Shown in pieces: positions 7,642 to 16,644 of a DNA stretch of 64,000 nt. The stretch covers positions 1 to 64,000 of the forward strand of contig NZ_MAHX01000008.1 of the NCBI RefSeq assembly GCF_002023715.1, in the 5' to 3' direction. The number at the start of each line of letters is the position of its first letter. Within the stretch, counting starts at the first letter, position 1. This DNA is from Elizabethkingia occulta. GTDB lineage: Bacteria > Bacteroidota > Bacteroidia > Flavobacteriales > Weeksellaceae. The notes below the pieces were generated by a model. It worked only from the letters and a program-made list of their open reading frames with translations. It ran no database searches and had not been told where the DNA came from. The translations under genes were made by a program, and so were the position numbers.

Positions 7642-8616
7642 ATGGAGAAGAAAAATATACTGAAGGGTGTTTTATTTGTCGGAGTAGGAGCTAGTATTTA
7701 TGGAATGCTGGCAACCTTTGTTAAACTGGCATACAATGACGGTTATACAACCGCAGAAGTGACTACTTCACAGTTTATGTGGGGGATTATCGGGCTTCTG
7801 CTTCTTAATGTTATTCAGGCTGTAGCATCAAAGAAAGAGCTTCCTGCACCTAAAAAAGGAGATATAAGAAAACTAATGCTTGCCGGGACTTCTCTGGGTG
7901 GGACAAGTCTTTTCTATTATCTGTCAGTACAATATATTAATGTTTCTATTGCAATTGTATTATTGATGCAATCAGTATGGTTTAGTGTTGTGGTAGAAAG
8001 TTTTATAAACAAGAAACTGCCTACAGGCCGTAAAGTATTGGCGACTATTATTGTGCTTGTCGGAACTGTTTTGGCGACCAATCTTATTAATATGGATGTA
8101 AAGCTGGATGTCAGAGGTGTTTTTTGGGGACTTATGGCAGCAGGATCTTACACGCTTACTATGTTTACCTCTAATACAATCGCAACATATCTGCCTGCGT
8201 TCCGTAAAAGTTTTATACAGCTGTTAGGAGGTGCAGTTATTGTTTTTACTTTCCTGTTCTTCTCTCAGATAGGACCATTGCATTTTGATGCTTTAAAAGG
8301 AATTTATACTCATTTTAGTAGTAATATGGAAGGGATTCGTCCGTTCGATTATTCTATATTATGGACTTATGGATTGTTTTTAGCTGTTTTCGGAACAATT
8401 CTGCCTCCTATTTTATTTAATATAGGATTTCCGAATTCAGGGCTAGGATTGGGGAGTATTGTATCCTCTCTGGAGCTTCCGGTTTCTGTTACTATGGCTT
8501 TTGTTCTGTTAGGTGAAGAGGTATTGCTTATTCAATGGACAGGTATTGCACTTATACTTTTTGCAATCGTTCTGATGAATTTGCCTTCCCGTAAAAAAGA
8601 AGAGGCATTGGCATAG
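7642..8616 (+). CDS. EamA/DMT-family membrane transporter
   Basis: 324 residues from ATG 7642. Ten hydrophobic segments in two five-helix halves (first half starts GVLFVGVGASIYGMLATFVK; second half starts GVFWGLMAAGSYTLTMFTS), the EamA duplication typical of drug/metabolite exporters. The substrate cannot be told from the sequence. An upstream in-frame TTG at 7618 is rejected because it lies inside the -7 promoter element. Monocistronic, with a strong terminator. Confidence 0.85.
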   Translation: MEKKNILKGVLFVGVGASIYGMLATFVKLAYNDGYTTAEVTTSQFMWGIIGLLLLNVIQAVASKKELPAPKKGDIRKLMLAGTSLGGTSLFYYLSVQYINVSIAIVLLMQSVWFSVVVESFINKKLPTGRKVLATIIVLVGTVLATNLINMDVKLDVRGVFWGLMAAGSYTLTMFTSNTIATYLPAFRKSFIQLLGGAVIVFTFLFFSQIGPLHFDALKGIYTHFSSNMEGIRPFDYSILWTYGLFLAVFGTILPPILFNIGFPNSGLGLGSIVSSLELPVSVTMAFVLLGEEVLLIQWTGIALILFAIVLMNLPSRKKEEALA

Positions 8617-8645
8617 TTCAACGATTAAAGAATCTAAATATAGAA

Positions 8646-8680
8646 GACACCTAAGTATAAAACTTAGGTGTCTTTATTTT
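8646..8680 (+). terminator. terminator of the DMT transporter gene
   Basis: Perfect 11-bp stem GACACCTAAGT / ACTTAGGTGTC, loop ATAAA, followed by TTTATTTT. Confidence 0.9.
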
Positions 8681-8726
8681 AATAGTGTTTTTGGGATTGC
8701 TAAAGAGAGATTTTTTATGTTTTAGT

Positions 8727-10067
8727 TTAGCAAAGTTGTTCGTCGTGTTGTGAGAGATCCAGTCCAATTTTTTCTGACTCCTCGGATACCCTTAGTGGTA
8801 TTATGGTATTCGATATTTTGTAAAATAGCAGAGAGCCAAAGAAAGAGAATAGGGATACAAGAATCAGAGCTGTCATATGATGTAAGAAAATGCTGATTCC
8901 ACCGTGTAAAAGGCTTGCATTGTCACCATGTGCGAAAATAGCCGTTAGTATCATTCCCATGATTCCGCCGATACCATGGCAGGCAAATACATCGAGTGTA
9001 TCGTCAATTCGCTTTAGCTTGCTCCAGTTTACCATCGTATTGGATATTATTGCTGTGATAAAGCCTATAAATAAACTTTCACGGATGCTCACAAAGCCTG
9101 CGGCAGGTGTTATAGCTACAAGTCCTACAACAGCTCCAATACAAGCTCCTAATACAGAAACTTTTCTGCCGTTTATGCGGTCAAAGAATATCCAGGTCAT
9201 CATTGCAGATGCGGAAGCAATCGTTGTAGTACCAAAAGCCAGGGCTGCTGTGGCGTTGGCTGCTAATGCAGATCCGGCATTGAAACCAAACCAGCCAAAC
9301 CATAACATCCCGGTTCCAAGTAACACAAAAGCGGTATTGGAGGGCTCGTGATGTGGTCTTTTCCTTTTTCCTAAAACCATGGCGCCCGCAAGGGCTGCAA
9401 AGCCCGCACTCATGTGTACAACAGTACCTCCGGCAAAGTCTTTTACGCCAAAGTATTTATTCAGCAGTCCATCCGGATACCAAATCATATGGCATAGCGG
9501 TGTATAGATGAATAAGCTGAAAAGGACAATGAAGAGTAAATATGAAATGAAACGAACTCTTTCTGCAAAAGATCCGGTAATCAGTGCGGGAGTAATAACT
9601 GCGAATTTCATCTGAAATAATGCAAATAGAAGAAATGGAATTGTGGAAGCCAGATTTTTATGTGGTAAAGTGCTTACGCCGTCAAAGAAAAAATACTCGA
9701 AAGGATTGCCTATGATACTATATTTTACACCATTGATTTCGAAACCTATGGAGCTCCCAAAGGATAGTGAAAATCCTACCACAATCCAGATAAGTGATAC
9801 CACTCCGAGAGAAATAAAACTTTGGAGCATGGTAGAAAGTATATTCTTTCTGCCTACCATACCACCGTAGAAGAAGGAAAGCCCGGGCGTCATTAGCAGT
9901 ACTAATCCCGATGCTGTTAGTATCCAGGCAGTATCTGCACTATTGATATTACTTTCTGGTAAAAAGTTTTGCATATTAATTTGATCTGTATTGCTTCCGG
10001 CTAATGCGCCTAATGAAATAATACAGATAATAACAAAAGAAATGATCCAGTGTTTCTCGATTTTCAT
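8727..10067 (-). CDS. amt: ammonium transporter Amt
   Basis: 446 residues from ATG 10067 (an in-frame TTG at 10091 is the tail of a TATATTTG -7 box and is rejected). N-terminal signal peptide (IISFVIICIISLGALA), then the Amt/Rh fold with 11 expected helices. Family signatures include TPGLSFFYGGMVGRKN, the D-F-A-G-G-T-V-V-H segment with the conserved pore region, and GAVVGLVAITPAAGFV. It conducts NH4+/NH3 across the inner membrane. No PII (GlnB/GlnK) gene is adjacent, unlike the common amtB-glnK pairing. Confidence 0.93.
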   Translation of the reverse strand: MKIEKHWIISFVIICIISLGALAGSNTDQINMQNFLPESNINSADTAWILTASGLVLLMTPGLSFFYGGMVGRKNILSTMLQSFISLGVVSLIWIVVGFSLSFGSSIGFEINGVKYSIIGNPFEYFFFDGVSTLPHKNLASTIPFLLFALFQMKFAVITPALITGSFAERVRFISYLLFIVLFSLFIYTPLCHMIWYPDGLLNKYFGVKDFAGGTVVHMSAGFAALAGAMVLGKRKRPHHEPSNTAFVLLGTGMLWFGWFGFNAGSALAANATAALAFGTTTIASASAMMTWIFFDRINGRKVSVLGACIGAVVGLVAITPAAGFVSIRESLFIGFITAIISNTMVNWSKLKRIDDTLDVFACHGIGGIMGMILTAIFAHGDNASLLHGGISIFLHHMTALILVSLFSFFGSLLFYKISNTIIPLRVSEESEKIGLDLSQHDEQLC

Positions 10068-10384
10068 ATTTATAGGTATTTGGTATGTCAAATATAGGGG
10101 TAAAAATTATAATACTGTATTTATTTTTTAATTTAACCCTTTATTTTATATGGTGTTTTGTGTTTTTTTATATTTTTAGCTGTTTATTGTTTGGTTTTAT
10201 GGGGGCGATGTAATTATTTTATGTGTTTATGGTATATAGCTCCAATAATTAATATGTGAAACGTTATTTATTAAATATCTGTGTAATTAGACTAGGTGTT
10301 GTGTATTTGTATTTTATTTCAGGATTTTTTTGTTATAATTATTTCACAAATCAATAGTTTTTATATTTTTATCAAAATTTAATC
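10068..10384. other. AT-rich divergent intergenic region
   Basis: 317 bp between amt (minus) and an MFS gene (plus). It holds the amt -7 element TATATTTG (minus strand, 10089-10096). The rest is poly-T-rich with no convincing -33 partner, hairpin or reading frame. Confidence 0.4.
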
Positions 10385-11626
10385 ATGCAGCAACTTCCGC
10401 TATCCTCCAAGCTGAAATATATCTTTTCTATTCCGGTTATTATATCAGCATTAGGCTATTTTGTCGATATCTACGATTTATTACTTTTTGGTATTGTAAG
10501 GATCCCTAGTTTAAAAGATTTAGGTTTGAATCCGGATGCGGACGGAACTTTTATACTGAATTGCCAGATGATAGGTTTGCTGATTGGTGGCCTTTTCTGG
10601 GGTATTTTTGGAGACAAAAAAGGAAGGCTTTCTGTTTTGTTCGGTTCTATCCTGGTATATTCATTGGCTAATATTGCCTGTGGATTTCTTCCATATTTCC
10701 CTAAGACAAATTTGGTATACACCTATGCTTTGCTGCGTTTTGTTGCAGGTGTAGGTCTGGCAGGGGAATTAGGAGCCGGAATTACATTAGTGTCGGAAAG
10801 TTTGCCTAAAGAATTGCGCGCAATAGGAACATCTGTAGTTGCAGGATTTGGTCTGATGGGTGCTGTGGTTGCTCAGTTGACGGTTGAATTGTCCGGAGGA
10901 TGGAATATATCTTATATTATTGGTGGTGGTTTAGGAATTCTGCTTTTGTTTTTAAGAATTAGCGTTTCTGAATCGGGAATTTATAAGAATATTAAGCATC
11001 AGTCTGTTTCCAAAGGGAATTTTCTCTCTTTTTTTACCAATAAAGACAGGCTTATAAGATATCTGAAATGTATAGCTGTAGGACTGCCAACCTGGTATTG
11101 TATCGGTATTTTGGCTGTATTGGCCAATCAATTCGCACCAGAGTTGGGAATTAAAGAAATTAACCCCGGAAAAGCGATTATGTGGGGGTATGTAGGGATT
11201 TCGGTCGGAGATCTGATGAGCGGATTTATTTCACAAATGCTGAAGTCTCGTAAAAAAGCTATTTTTTATATGTTGCTTTTCACTATTGTAGGGGTCGGAA
11301 TAATGTTATTCGGGAATACAAATACGGAAACAAAATATTATGCATTTTGTGTGTGGTTGGGACTTGGAACAGGTTATTGGGCAATGTTTGTTACACTGGC
11401 TGCGGAGCAGTTTGGCACCAATATCCGAAATACAGCAACCACTACAGTGCCTAATATGGTAAGAGGTTTGGTTCCGGTAATGATATTGGCTTTTGATTTT
11501 TTCAAAAAAGATTTCTCAGTCATTATAAGTGCCGCTATTGTAGGTATTATAGTCTTTGGTCTGGCATTTTACTCAACGCTTACTATATCGGAAACCCACA
11601 ATAAAGATTTAGATTTTACGGAATAA
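10385..11626 (+). CDS. MFS transporter, metabolite:H+ symporter-like
   Basis: 413 residues, twelve predicted helices. The loop 2-3 signature is GDKKGRLSVLFGS, and a second MFS signature lies in the 100-130 region (LRFVAGVGLAGELGAG). The G-L-A-G-E-L-G-A-G stretch and overall layout resemble the metabolite:H+ symporter (sugar/organic acid) branch. It precedes an exported alpha/beta hydrolase by 39 bp in the same direction, so the two are probably co-transcribed and the permease may import what the hydrolase releases. The substrate is unknown. Confidence 0.8.
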   Translation: MQQLPLSSKLKYIFSIPVIISALGYFVDIYDLLLFGIVRIPSLKDLGLNPDADGTFILNCQMIGLLIGGLFWGIFGDKKGRLSVLFGSILVYSLANIACGFLPYFPKTNLVYTYALLRFVAGVGLAGELGAGITLVSESLPKELRAIGTSVVAGFGLMGAVVAQLTVELSGGWNISYIIGGGLGILLLFLRISVSESGIYKNIKHQSVSKGNFLSFFTNKDRLIRYLKCIAVGLPTWYCIGILAVLANQFAPELGIKEINPGKAIMWGYVGISVGDLMSGFISQMLKSRKKAIFYMLLFTIVGVGIMLFGNTNTETKYYAFCVWLGLGTGYWAMFVTLAAEQFGTNIRNTATTTVPNMVRGLVPVMILAFDFFKKDFSVIISAAIVGIIVFGLAFYSTLTISETHNKDLDFTE

Positions 11627-11665
11627 TTTATACTTATCTTTTTCATTTTTTATAATTTTATATCT

Positions 11666-12664
11666 ATGAAAAAGATTAAAATTGCTTTTATGGCTTTAGG
11701 TATAGCACTGTGTACATTTGTTGCAGCGCAGGAACTGAAGCCTTTGGATGCCTATCTCACGACAATCAATTATCCGTATCCTGAGAATTATATAAAATTT
11801 GAATCTCAGGGGCAGAATCTGGAGATGGTATATATGGATGTAAAGCCGGTAACGGCTAATGGTAAAACAATTGTGTTGCTGCATGGCAAGAACTTTAATG
11901 CCGCATATTGGAAGAAAACAGCAGAGGTTCTGTTGAAAGAAGGTTTCAGAGTGATTATGCCGGATCAGATAGGTTTTGGGAAGTCCAGCAAGCCGCACGA
12001 TTATCAGTTCTCCTTTTCCCAGCTGGCTTATAATACCAAGCTTATTTTAGATAAGCTAAAAATAGATAAAGCGATTATCCTTGGCCATTCCATGGGAGGA
12101 ATGGTAGCGACAAGGTTTACTTTGCAATATCCGGAACGTGTAGAAAAGCTGGTATTAGAAAACCCTATAGGGCTAGAGGATTATAAGACATTTGCAGGCT
12201 ATGAAACTATTGATGAAGCCTATAAAGGGGAATTGAAGAATACAGTGGAGACTTACAGGGATTATCAGTTGAAATTCTATTATGACAATAAATGGAAAGA
12301 GGAATATCAGCCATGGCTGAATATGCTTGCGGGTTGGACGCTCCATAAAGATTACCCTAAAGTGGCATGGGATGCAGCTTTAACCACGGATATGATCTAT
12401 AATCAGCCGGTATGTTATGAGTTTCAGAATATCAAAAGGCCTACATTACTTATTATTGGTACCAGGGACAGAACAGCAATAGGAAAAGCCCGTGCGCCAA
12501 AAGAATTGCAGGATAAAATGGGCTTATACAATGAGTTGGGTAAAAAGACACAGGAAAAAATTCCGGGTTCAAAATTGGTAGAACTGGATAATGTAGGACA
12601 TCTTCCGCACATTGAAGTTTTTGATCAGTTTGTCGGAGCTTTATTACCTTTTATCAAAGAATAA
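11666..12664 (+). CDS. exported alpha/beta hydrolase
   Basis: 332 residues with a signal peptide (MKKIKIAFMALGIALCTFVAAQ). Alpha/beta-hydrolase fold: oxyanion-hole region LLHGKNFNAAYW, nucleophile Ser142 in GHSMGG, likely acid Asp in GTRDRTA, and His in DNVGHLPH. The small cap and H-G-K start resemble the carboxylic-ester or C-C hydrolases of the family. It acts in the periplasm or outside. It follows the MFS gene closely. No specific substrate can be assigned. Confidence 0.85.
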   Translation: MKKIKIAFMALGIALCTFVAAQELKPLDAYLTTINYPYPENYIKFESQGQNLEMVYMDVKPVTANGKTIVLLHGKNFNAAYWKKTAEVLLKEGFRVIMPDQIGFGKSSKPHDYQFSFSQLAYNTKLILDKLKIDKAIILGHSMGGMVATRFTLQYPERVEKLVLENPIGLEDYKTFAGYETIDEAYKGELKNTVETYRDYQLKFYYDNKWKEEYQPWLNMLAGWTLHKDYPKVAWDAALTTDMIYNQPVCYEFQNIKRPTLLIIGTRDRTAIGKARAPKELQDKMGLYNELGKKTQEKIPGSKLVELDNVGHLPHIEVFDQFVGALLPFIKE

Positions 12665-12670
12665 ATACAA

Positions 12671-12700
12671 CAGCCACTTTATAAAGTGGCTGTAATTTTT
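12671..12700. terminator. bidirectional terminator overlapping an MFS 3' end
   Basis: Perfect 22-bp palindrome CAGCCACTTTA / TAAAGTGGCTG (12671-12692) followed by TAATTTTT. It serves the hydrolase gene and contains the stop codon (12679-12681) of the convergent MFS gene. Confidence 0.85.
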
Positions 12701-13824
12701 CTCAGTAACAAAATGGTGACCAGGGCTATGCCTGAAAAAGCAATAAGTGAAAGACCTAGACGTTGTATCAGGCCTGTAGCTACTAGCCCAAGACCTATTA
12801 AAATATAATAGATAAGTCCAAAAACAGCACCTGCTGATCCGGTTTCATTTTTATATCGGAATAGTGCTGTGCTTAATATATTTGGAATAGCTATTCCATA
12901 AGCCATAACAATAAAACAGAAGGGGATTAGGAACCAGATTTTTTCTTCCAGAACTCCCACTATAATGGCAGCGATAAAAGCGATAAAAGTGCCGGTTCTG
13001 ATAAGGGTTTCGGATCCGAATCCTTTTTTTATGAGTTTTTTGTTTGCTAAAGCTCCAATAAATGTTCCTATAGCCAGTATAAATCCACTATAACCGAAAT
13101 CAGTAGTACTAAAGCCTTCTTTCTTAAAGATAAAAGGAGCAAGCGAGTAGTAGGAGAATAACATAACATTAAAGCTCATCACTAAAATACTATCTCTCCA
13201 TATATAGCGGTCATGCAGCATTTTATTCAGTAGCTGAATACTTGATTTAATATTTATATGTTTGTTTGGGATAACAGTCTCTGCAAGGTTTTGTTGTGAG
13301 AGCAGGATAAGTATAATTGCCAGAATAAATAGTAACCCAAAAATGCCCATATATCCAAAGCTGGAAGAAATTACAGAACCTGTAAGCATTCCGATAACCG
13401 GACTGATAGAAAGTCCTATTCCTACAAAAGAGAATGCTTTTCCAATTTGTTCTTTATCATAAAGGTCACGCAATATAGTCTGGGTAACAACAGAGCCAAC
13501 AGCAATACCAAATGCTGAAATAATTCTTGCCAAAAGCAGTATTTCAAAGCTTTTAGAGAAGAGAGCCAGGATCGTACCTCCACTGTAACTGAGTAATCCA
13601 TATATCATCGATTTTTTACGACCAATACGATCGCATTGTATCCCCCAGAAGATGACTCCGGCTGCAAAAGCAATAAAGTAAAAACTGATGGTAAGCGTTG
13701 CTGTTTCTTCATTTACACCAAATTCCCTTGCTATTAATGGTAATGCCGGACTGTAAATGGTTTCTACAAATTGAGGAAACATGACTAGCAATATCAGTAT
13801 CCAGAGAGCATTTGTCTTTTTCAT
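12679..13824 (-). CDS. MFS multidrug-type efflux transporter (Bcr/CflA-like)
   Basis: 381 residues from ATG 13824; a TTG five codons upstream is less likely. Twelve predicted helices. The first helix carries the D/E-x-x-Y-S-P-A-L-P motif (FVETIYSPALPLIAREFGV) typical of the DHA1 Bcr/CflA branch, followed by the motif-A loop WGIQCDRIGRKKSM and the G-x-x-x-G-P-x-x-G-like SPVIGMLTG in helix 5. Divergent from an AraC-family regulator 78 bp away, which probably controls it. The last codons lie inside the shared terminator palindrome. Confidence 0.85.
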   Translation of the reverse strand: MKKTNALWILILLVMFPQFVETIYSPALPLIAREFGVNEETATLTISFYFIAFAAGVIFWGIQCDRIGRKKSMIYGLLSYSGGTILALFSKSFEILLLARIISAFGIAVGSVVTQTILRDLYDKEQIGKAFSFVGIGLSISPVIGMLTGSVISSSFGYMGIFGLLFILAIILILLSQQNLAETVIPNKHINIKSSIQLLNKMLHDRYIWRDSILVMSFNVMLFSYYSLAPFIFKKEGFSTTDFGYSGFILAIGTFIGALANKKLIKKGFGSETLIRTGTFIAFIAAIIVGVLEEKIWFLIPFCFIVMAYGIAIPNILSTALFRYKNETGSAGAVFGLIYYILIGLGLVATGLIQRLGLSLIAFSGIALVTILLLRKITATL

Positions 13825-13902
13825 TATTTTTTTTGGCAAATTTCCTACAATATTTCACTATCTTTATAATGATATAAAAACTAAAAACATAAAAATAAGG
13901 AC

Positions 13903-14682
13903 ATGGCTTTTTTACACCAGAATGATGAATTTAATGCAGATGACAGGCATGAAAGCGTAACAGGTATTGCTTCGGATATGGTAATGCATGACTCAGGATT
14001 TCATAGTCATCGGGAAAAAGTACAGCTTCTGTATGCTCCGTCGGGCTGTATGACGGTTATTACACCCGAAAAGCAGCTTGTTTTACCCCCATCCAAATTG
14101 TTGTGGATACCAGCAGGAGAAGAACATAGGGTTACATTTCGAAACGTAGTGGCCTATCGTTCGGTATATTTCTCCGAGAAATATGTAATGGAGAATGGTT
14201 TCCCGGAAGGGATACAGGTACGAAATGTAAATCCGTTATTACGAGAAGTTATTGAGAGAATTTGCTTTTGGCCTTGGGAAATGAAGCAAAAGGATAAAAC
14301 AAATATCCTGTCTGTATTTTGGGAGGAGCTTAAAATGGCTCAAAAAGAAGCTTTAGTTTTCACCGTGCCTAAAGACTCGAGGTTACAGAAGAAAGTAGAA
14401 GAATGGGTGCTAAGAATCTCTCAGCCACCGTTTCTGAAAGTTTTATCTACTGAAGTAGGAGCAAGCGAGAAAACAATTAGCAGAATTTTTATAAAAGAAA
14501 CAGGCATGTCTTATCAGGAATGGAGACTGCAATGGCGTTTACACAGATCGATAGAGCTGCTTTCAGAGGGCAGAACTGTAGGGGAAACGGCTTTTGAGCT
14601 TAGCTTTTCATCCGATAGCGCATTTGTGGACTTTTTTAAAAAGCAAACCGGAGCAACACCTTTGCAATATATGATGCAGTAA
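13903..14682 (+). CDS. AraC-family transcriptional regulator
   Basis: 259 residues. The N-terminal cupin (about 25-105; FHSHREKVQLLYAPSGCMTV and WIPAGEEHRV) would bind a ligand. The C-terminal double HTH (about 160-258) contains FLKVLSTEVGASEKTISRIF and the second helix set ending D-S-A-F-V-D-F-F-K-K-Q-T-G-A-T-P-L-Q-Y. Divergently placed from the Bcr/CflA-like exporter, so the likely target is that gene. The ligand is unknown. Confidence 0.88.
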   Translation: MAFLHQNDEFNADDRHESVTGIASDMVMHDSGFHSHREKVQLLYAPSGCMTVITPEKQLVLPPSKLLWIPAGEEHRVTFRNVVAYRSVYFSEKYVMENGFPEGIQVRNVNPLLREVIERICFWPWEMKQKDKTNILSVFWEELKMAQKEALVFTVPKDSRLQKKVEEWVLRISQPPFLKVLSTEVGASEKTISRIFIKETGMSYQEWRLQWRLHRSIELLSEGRTVGETAFELSFSSDSAFVDFFKKQTGATPLQYMMQ

Positions 14683-14686
14683 TGAG

Positions 14687-14756
14687 GCTTTAGACACAAG
14701 GCACAAGATACAAGAGTTTAGACGTAAGATGCGAGATATATGACGCAAGATATTAA
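14687..14756. repeat. degenerate heptanucleotide tandem repeat
   Basis: Ten consecutive 7-mers in register: GCTTTAG, ACACAAG, GCACAAG, ATACAAG, AGTTTAG, ACGTAAG, ATGCGAG, ATATATG, ACGCAAG, ATATTAA. The last two positions (A-G) are nearly constant while the rest vary. It begins 5 bp after the AraC gene stop. It is not CRISPR (no long repeats or spacers). Confidence 0.75.
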
Positions 14757-14789
14757 TCTTTGTCGCCGTTATTTAAAGGGGATAGGTTA

Positions 14790-15191
14790 TTAAATAAGCT
14801 CTTGTTTTTCAAGCTCAGCAAAAGCTATTAAAACACCGGCTACCTGTATATTTTCTCTTTTATACTCTTCAAGGCTGAAATACTTAACAGCTTCTATTTC
14901 AGCGCCAGGCTGTATTGTTTTATCCAATTGAACCAGAAAACAATCCTGCTCCATTTGTAAGCGATCTTCACCATATGCGGGAGCCGAAATATGAGTGAAA
15001 AAATTTAGTTCTTCTGCTTTTAAATGTAGATTCAGTTCTTCTTGTAGCTCCCGAATAAGGGCTTCTTTTGAAGTTTCACTGGCATCTATTTTTCCACCCG
15101 GAAGATACCAGGCTTGTTTGTTTTTACTAAATGCGAGAAGTAATTTTTTATCTTTTAATGTGATTAATCCTGCAGTTGGAAGCTGTTTCAT
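14790..15191 (-). CDS. Nudix hydrolase
   Basis: 133 residues from ATG 15191. The Nudix box GGKIDASETSKEALIREL followed by QEELNL fits G-x5-E-x7-R-E-U-x-E-E-x-G-U except that the last Gly is Asn. It hydrolyses nucleoside diphosphate-linked compounds with Mg2+; the substrate is not predictable. It is the only gene between the heptamer repeat and rplS. Confidence 0.85.
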   Translation of the reverse strand: MKQLPTAGLITLKDKKLLLAFSKNKQAWYLPGGKIDASETSKEALIRELQEELNLHLKAEELNFFTHISAPAYGEDRLQMEQDCFLVQLDKTIQPGAEIEAVKYFSLEEYKRENIQVAGVLIAFAELEKQELI

Positions 15192-15243
15192 ATTCAATTT
15201 GTGTAATGGTTTTAGTTGTCTGTTTTAGGCGATGCTGCCAAAG

Positions 15244-15270
15244 AAAAAACCTTCCCAAATTGAGAAGGTT
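15244..15270 (-). terminator. rplS intrinsic terminator
   Basis: AACCTTC / GAAGGTT stem (15248-15254, 15264-15270), with a T-tract on the minus strand (TTTTTTCTT). 20 bp after the rplS stop. Confidence 0.85.
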
Positions 15271-15291
15271 TTATATTGTAGTAAGCAAAGA

Positions 15292-15648
15292 TTATCTAGC
15301 GCCGTGAGCTCTATCTTTAATTCTTGCTTTCTTACCTCTAAGGTCACGGAAGTAGTAGATTCTAGCTCTTCTAACTTTACCTTTTCTGTTAACTTCAATT
15401 TTCTGAAGTGCAGGCATGTTAATAGGGAATACTCTTTCAACACCTACATCACCGCTCATTTTACGGATAGTAAAAGTTTTAGTAGCACCTGTTCCTCTTA
15501 ACTGAATAACAACACCTTTAAAGAACTGAGTTCTGGTTTTGTTACCTTCCTTAATTTCGTAATACACAGTAATGGTATCACCAGCTTTGAATTCAGGGAA
15601 TTCTTTTTTTGTAATGTACTTGTCTTGTACGTACTTAATTAAATCCAT
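15292..15648 (-). CDS. rplS: 50S ribosomal protein L19
   Basis: 118 residues, normal L19 length. Typical L19 features: FKAGDTITVYYEIKEGNKTR, QFFKGVVIQLRG, and a C-terminal K-V-R-R-A-R-I-Y-Y-F-R-D-L-R-G-K-K-A-R-I. It sits at the 30S-50S interface. Transcribed alone here from a very good flavobacterial promoter, and not with rpsP/rimM/trmD as in E. coli. Confidence 0.97.
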   Translation of the reverse strand: MDLIKYVQDKYITKKEFPEFKAGDTITVYYEIKEGNKTRTQFFKGVVIQLRGTGATKTFTIRKMSGDVGVERVFPINMPALQKIEVNRKGKVRRARIYYFRDLRGKKARIKDRAHGAR

Positions 15649-15718
15649 TGTTAATTAAAAATAAATAATTACATCAAACAACATTCACGTCTATCGTCAG
15701 AGGTTGATTAACAGGTTG

Positions 15719-15750
15719 CAAATTTAGAACAATTTTTCAAATCTGCAAAA
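15719..15750 (-). promoter_or_regulatory. rplS promoter
   Basis: Minus-strand TTTTG (15746-15750), 19-nt spacer, then TAAATTTG (15719-15726): one of the best matches to the Bacteroidetes sigma-A promoter in the window. Confidence 0.8.
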
Positions 15751-15753
15751 TTA

Positions 15754-16596
15754 TTATTCTAATTCAATTGGATTGTACGGTCTTGATTTACTTTTAAATG
15801 TAACAGGATTTCCATTACTATCATATACAGGATCTAAAAAAAAGTTAGGATTATCATTGAATGATTTATGGATTTTTCTAAATTTATCTCTATCAATATG
15901 GAAAATTTCTTTTTCATTTCTTAAATATATTTCATTTTCCTTTTTATCCATAGCTACTACAGTAAAATGATATTGATTTTTACTGTCTTCCAGTTCCATA
16001 ATTAGCCCTGGTAAGCCCTGAAACACATATGGTCCATTATTAATGGGAATATCTGTAGTGTACCATGCAGTATACTTTCTGCCACGATATTGAGTGGTTG
16101 CCTTTCTACAGCTATAGCCCAATATATCTTTAGATTCATTCTCTAGCTCCCAGTTAAATTTAGGAAAGGCCTCTTCATATTGATAAGTAGCAGTTATAGT
16201 TTCTTGGTATATATATTTCTCTTCCTTTATATCCTTAATTAAAGAATTATCCCATTGAACTTTTATGGCTAAAGCGTTATTAACATCCTTAGCGTCTGCT
16301 TCCCCTTTCTGGCTCAACACTTCCATAAGAGAATCCATTTTTAATTTATTAAAGTCACTAAATTTAGAAAAATTTTTACTCATTTGTAACACGCATAGCG
16401 TTTCTAATTTATTATTACTTTTTTTAGAATCTTTTACAAAAAATAGTTTATAATAAATATTTTGAATACTCTGATCCAGTACTTTTTTCTTATACGGGGC
16501 TATATTTATTTTAAAATTTCCAGAAACAACAGGTGTTTGTGTTTTTATAAGAATAAAACATAAAAAAAATAGTAAATAATAAAACCTCATATTCAT
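15754..16596 (-). CDS. GLPGLI-family secreted protein, peptide-linked
   Basis: 280 residues with an N-terminal signal peptide (YYLLFFLCFILIKTQ). Carries the name-giving motif in FQGLPGLIMELEDSKNQYHF and an upstream W-Y-T-T-D-I-P-I-N-N-G-P-Y, as in TIGR01200. The family is restricted to Bacteroidota and has no established biochemical function. It lies 48 bp downstream of a double-glycine-leader peptide gene in the same direction, so the two probably share a transcript. ATG at 16596 or 16590. The rplS promoter begins only 4 bp past its stop codon. Confidence 0.85.
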   Translation of the reverse strand: MNMRFYYLLFFLCFILIKTQTPVVSGNFKINIAPYKKKVLDQSIQNIYYKLFFVKDSKKSNNKLETLCVLQMSKNFSKFSDFNKLKMDSLMEVLSQKGEADAKDVNNALAIKVQWDNSLIKDIKEEKYIYQETITATYQYEEAFPKFNWELENESKDILGYSCRKATTQYRGRKYTAWYTTDIPINNGPYVFQGLPGLIMELEDSKNQYHFTVVAMDKKENEIYLRNEKEIFHIDRDKFRKIHKSFNDNPNFFLDPVYDSNGNPVTFKSKSRPYNPIELE

Positions 16597-16607
16597 TAAT
16601 GATAATG

Positions 16608-16634
16608 AGCCGCATAAATATGACTTATACGGCT
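16608..16634 (-). promoter_or_regulatory. intercistronic hairpin between peptide and GLPGLI genes
   Basis: Minus strand AGCCGTATAA pairs with TTTATGCGGCT through a short loop. It is not followed by a T-run in the direction of transcription, so it is more likely a processing or partial-attenuation element than a full terminator. It fills most of the gap between peptide stop and GLPGLI start. Confidence 0.45.
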
Positions 16635-16644
16635 TTTTAATAAG

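Noticed and set aside
14687-14756. CRISPR array
   Set aside because: The units are 7 bp, with no conserved repeats or spacers and no cas genes.
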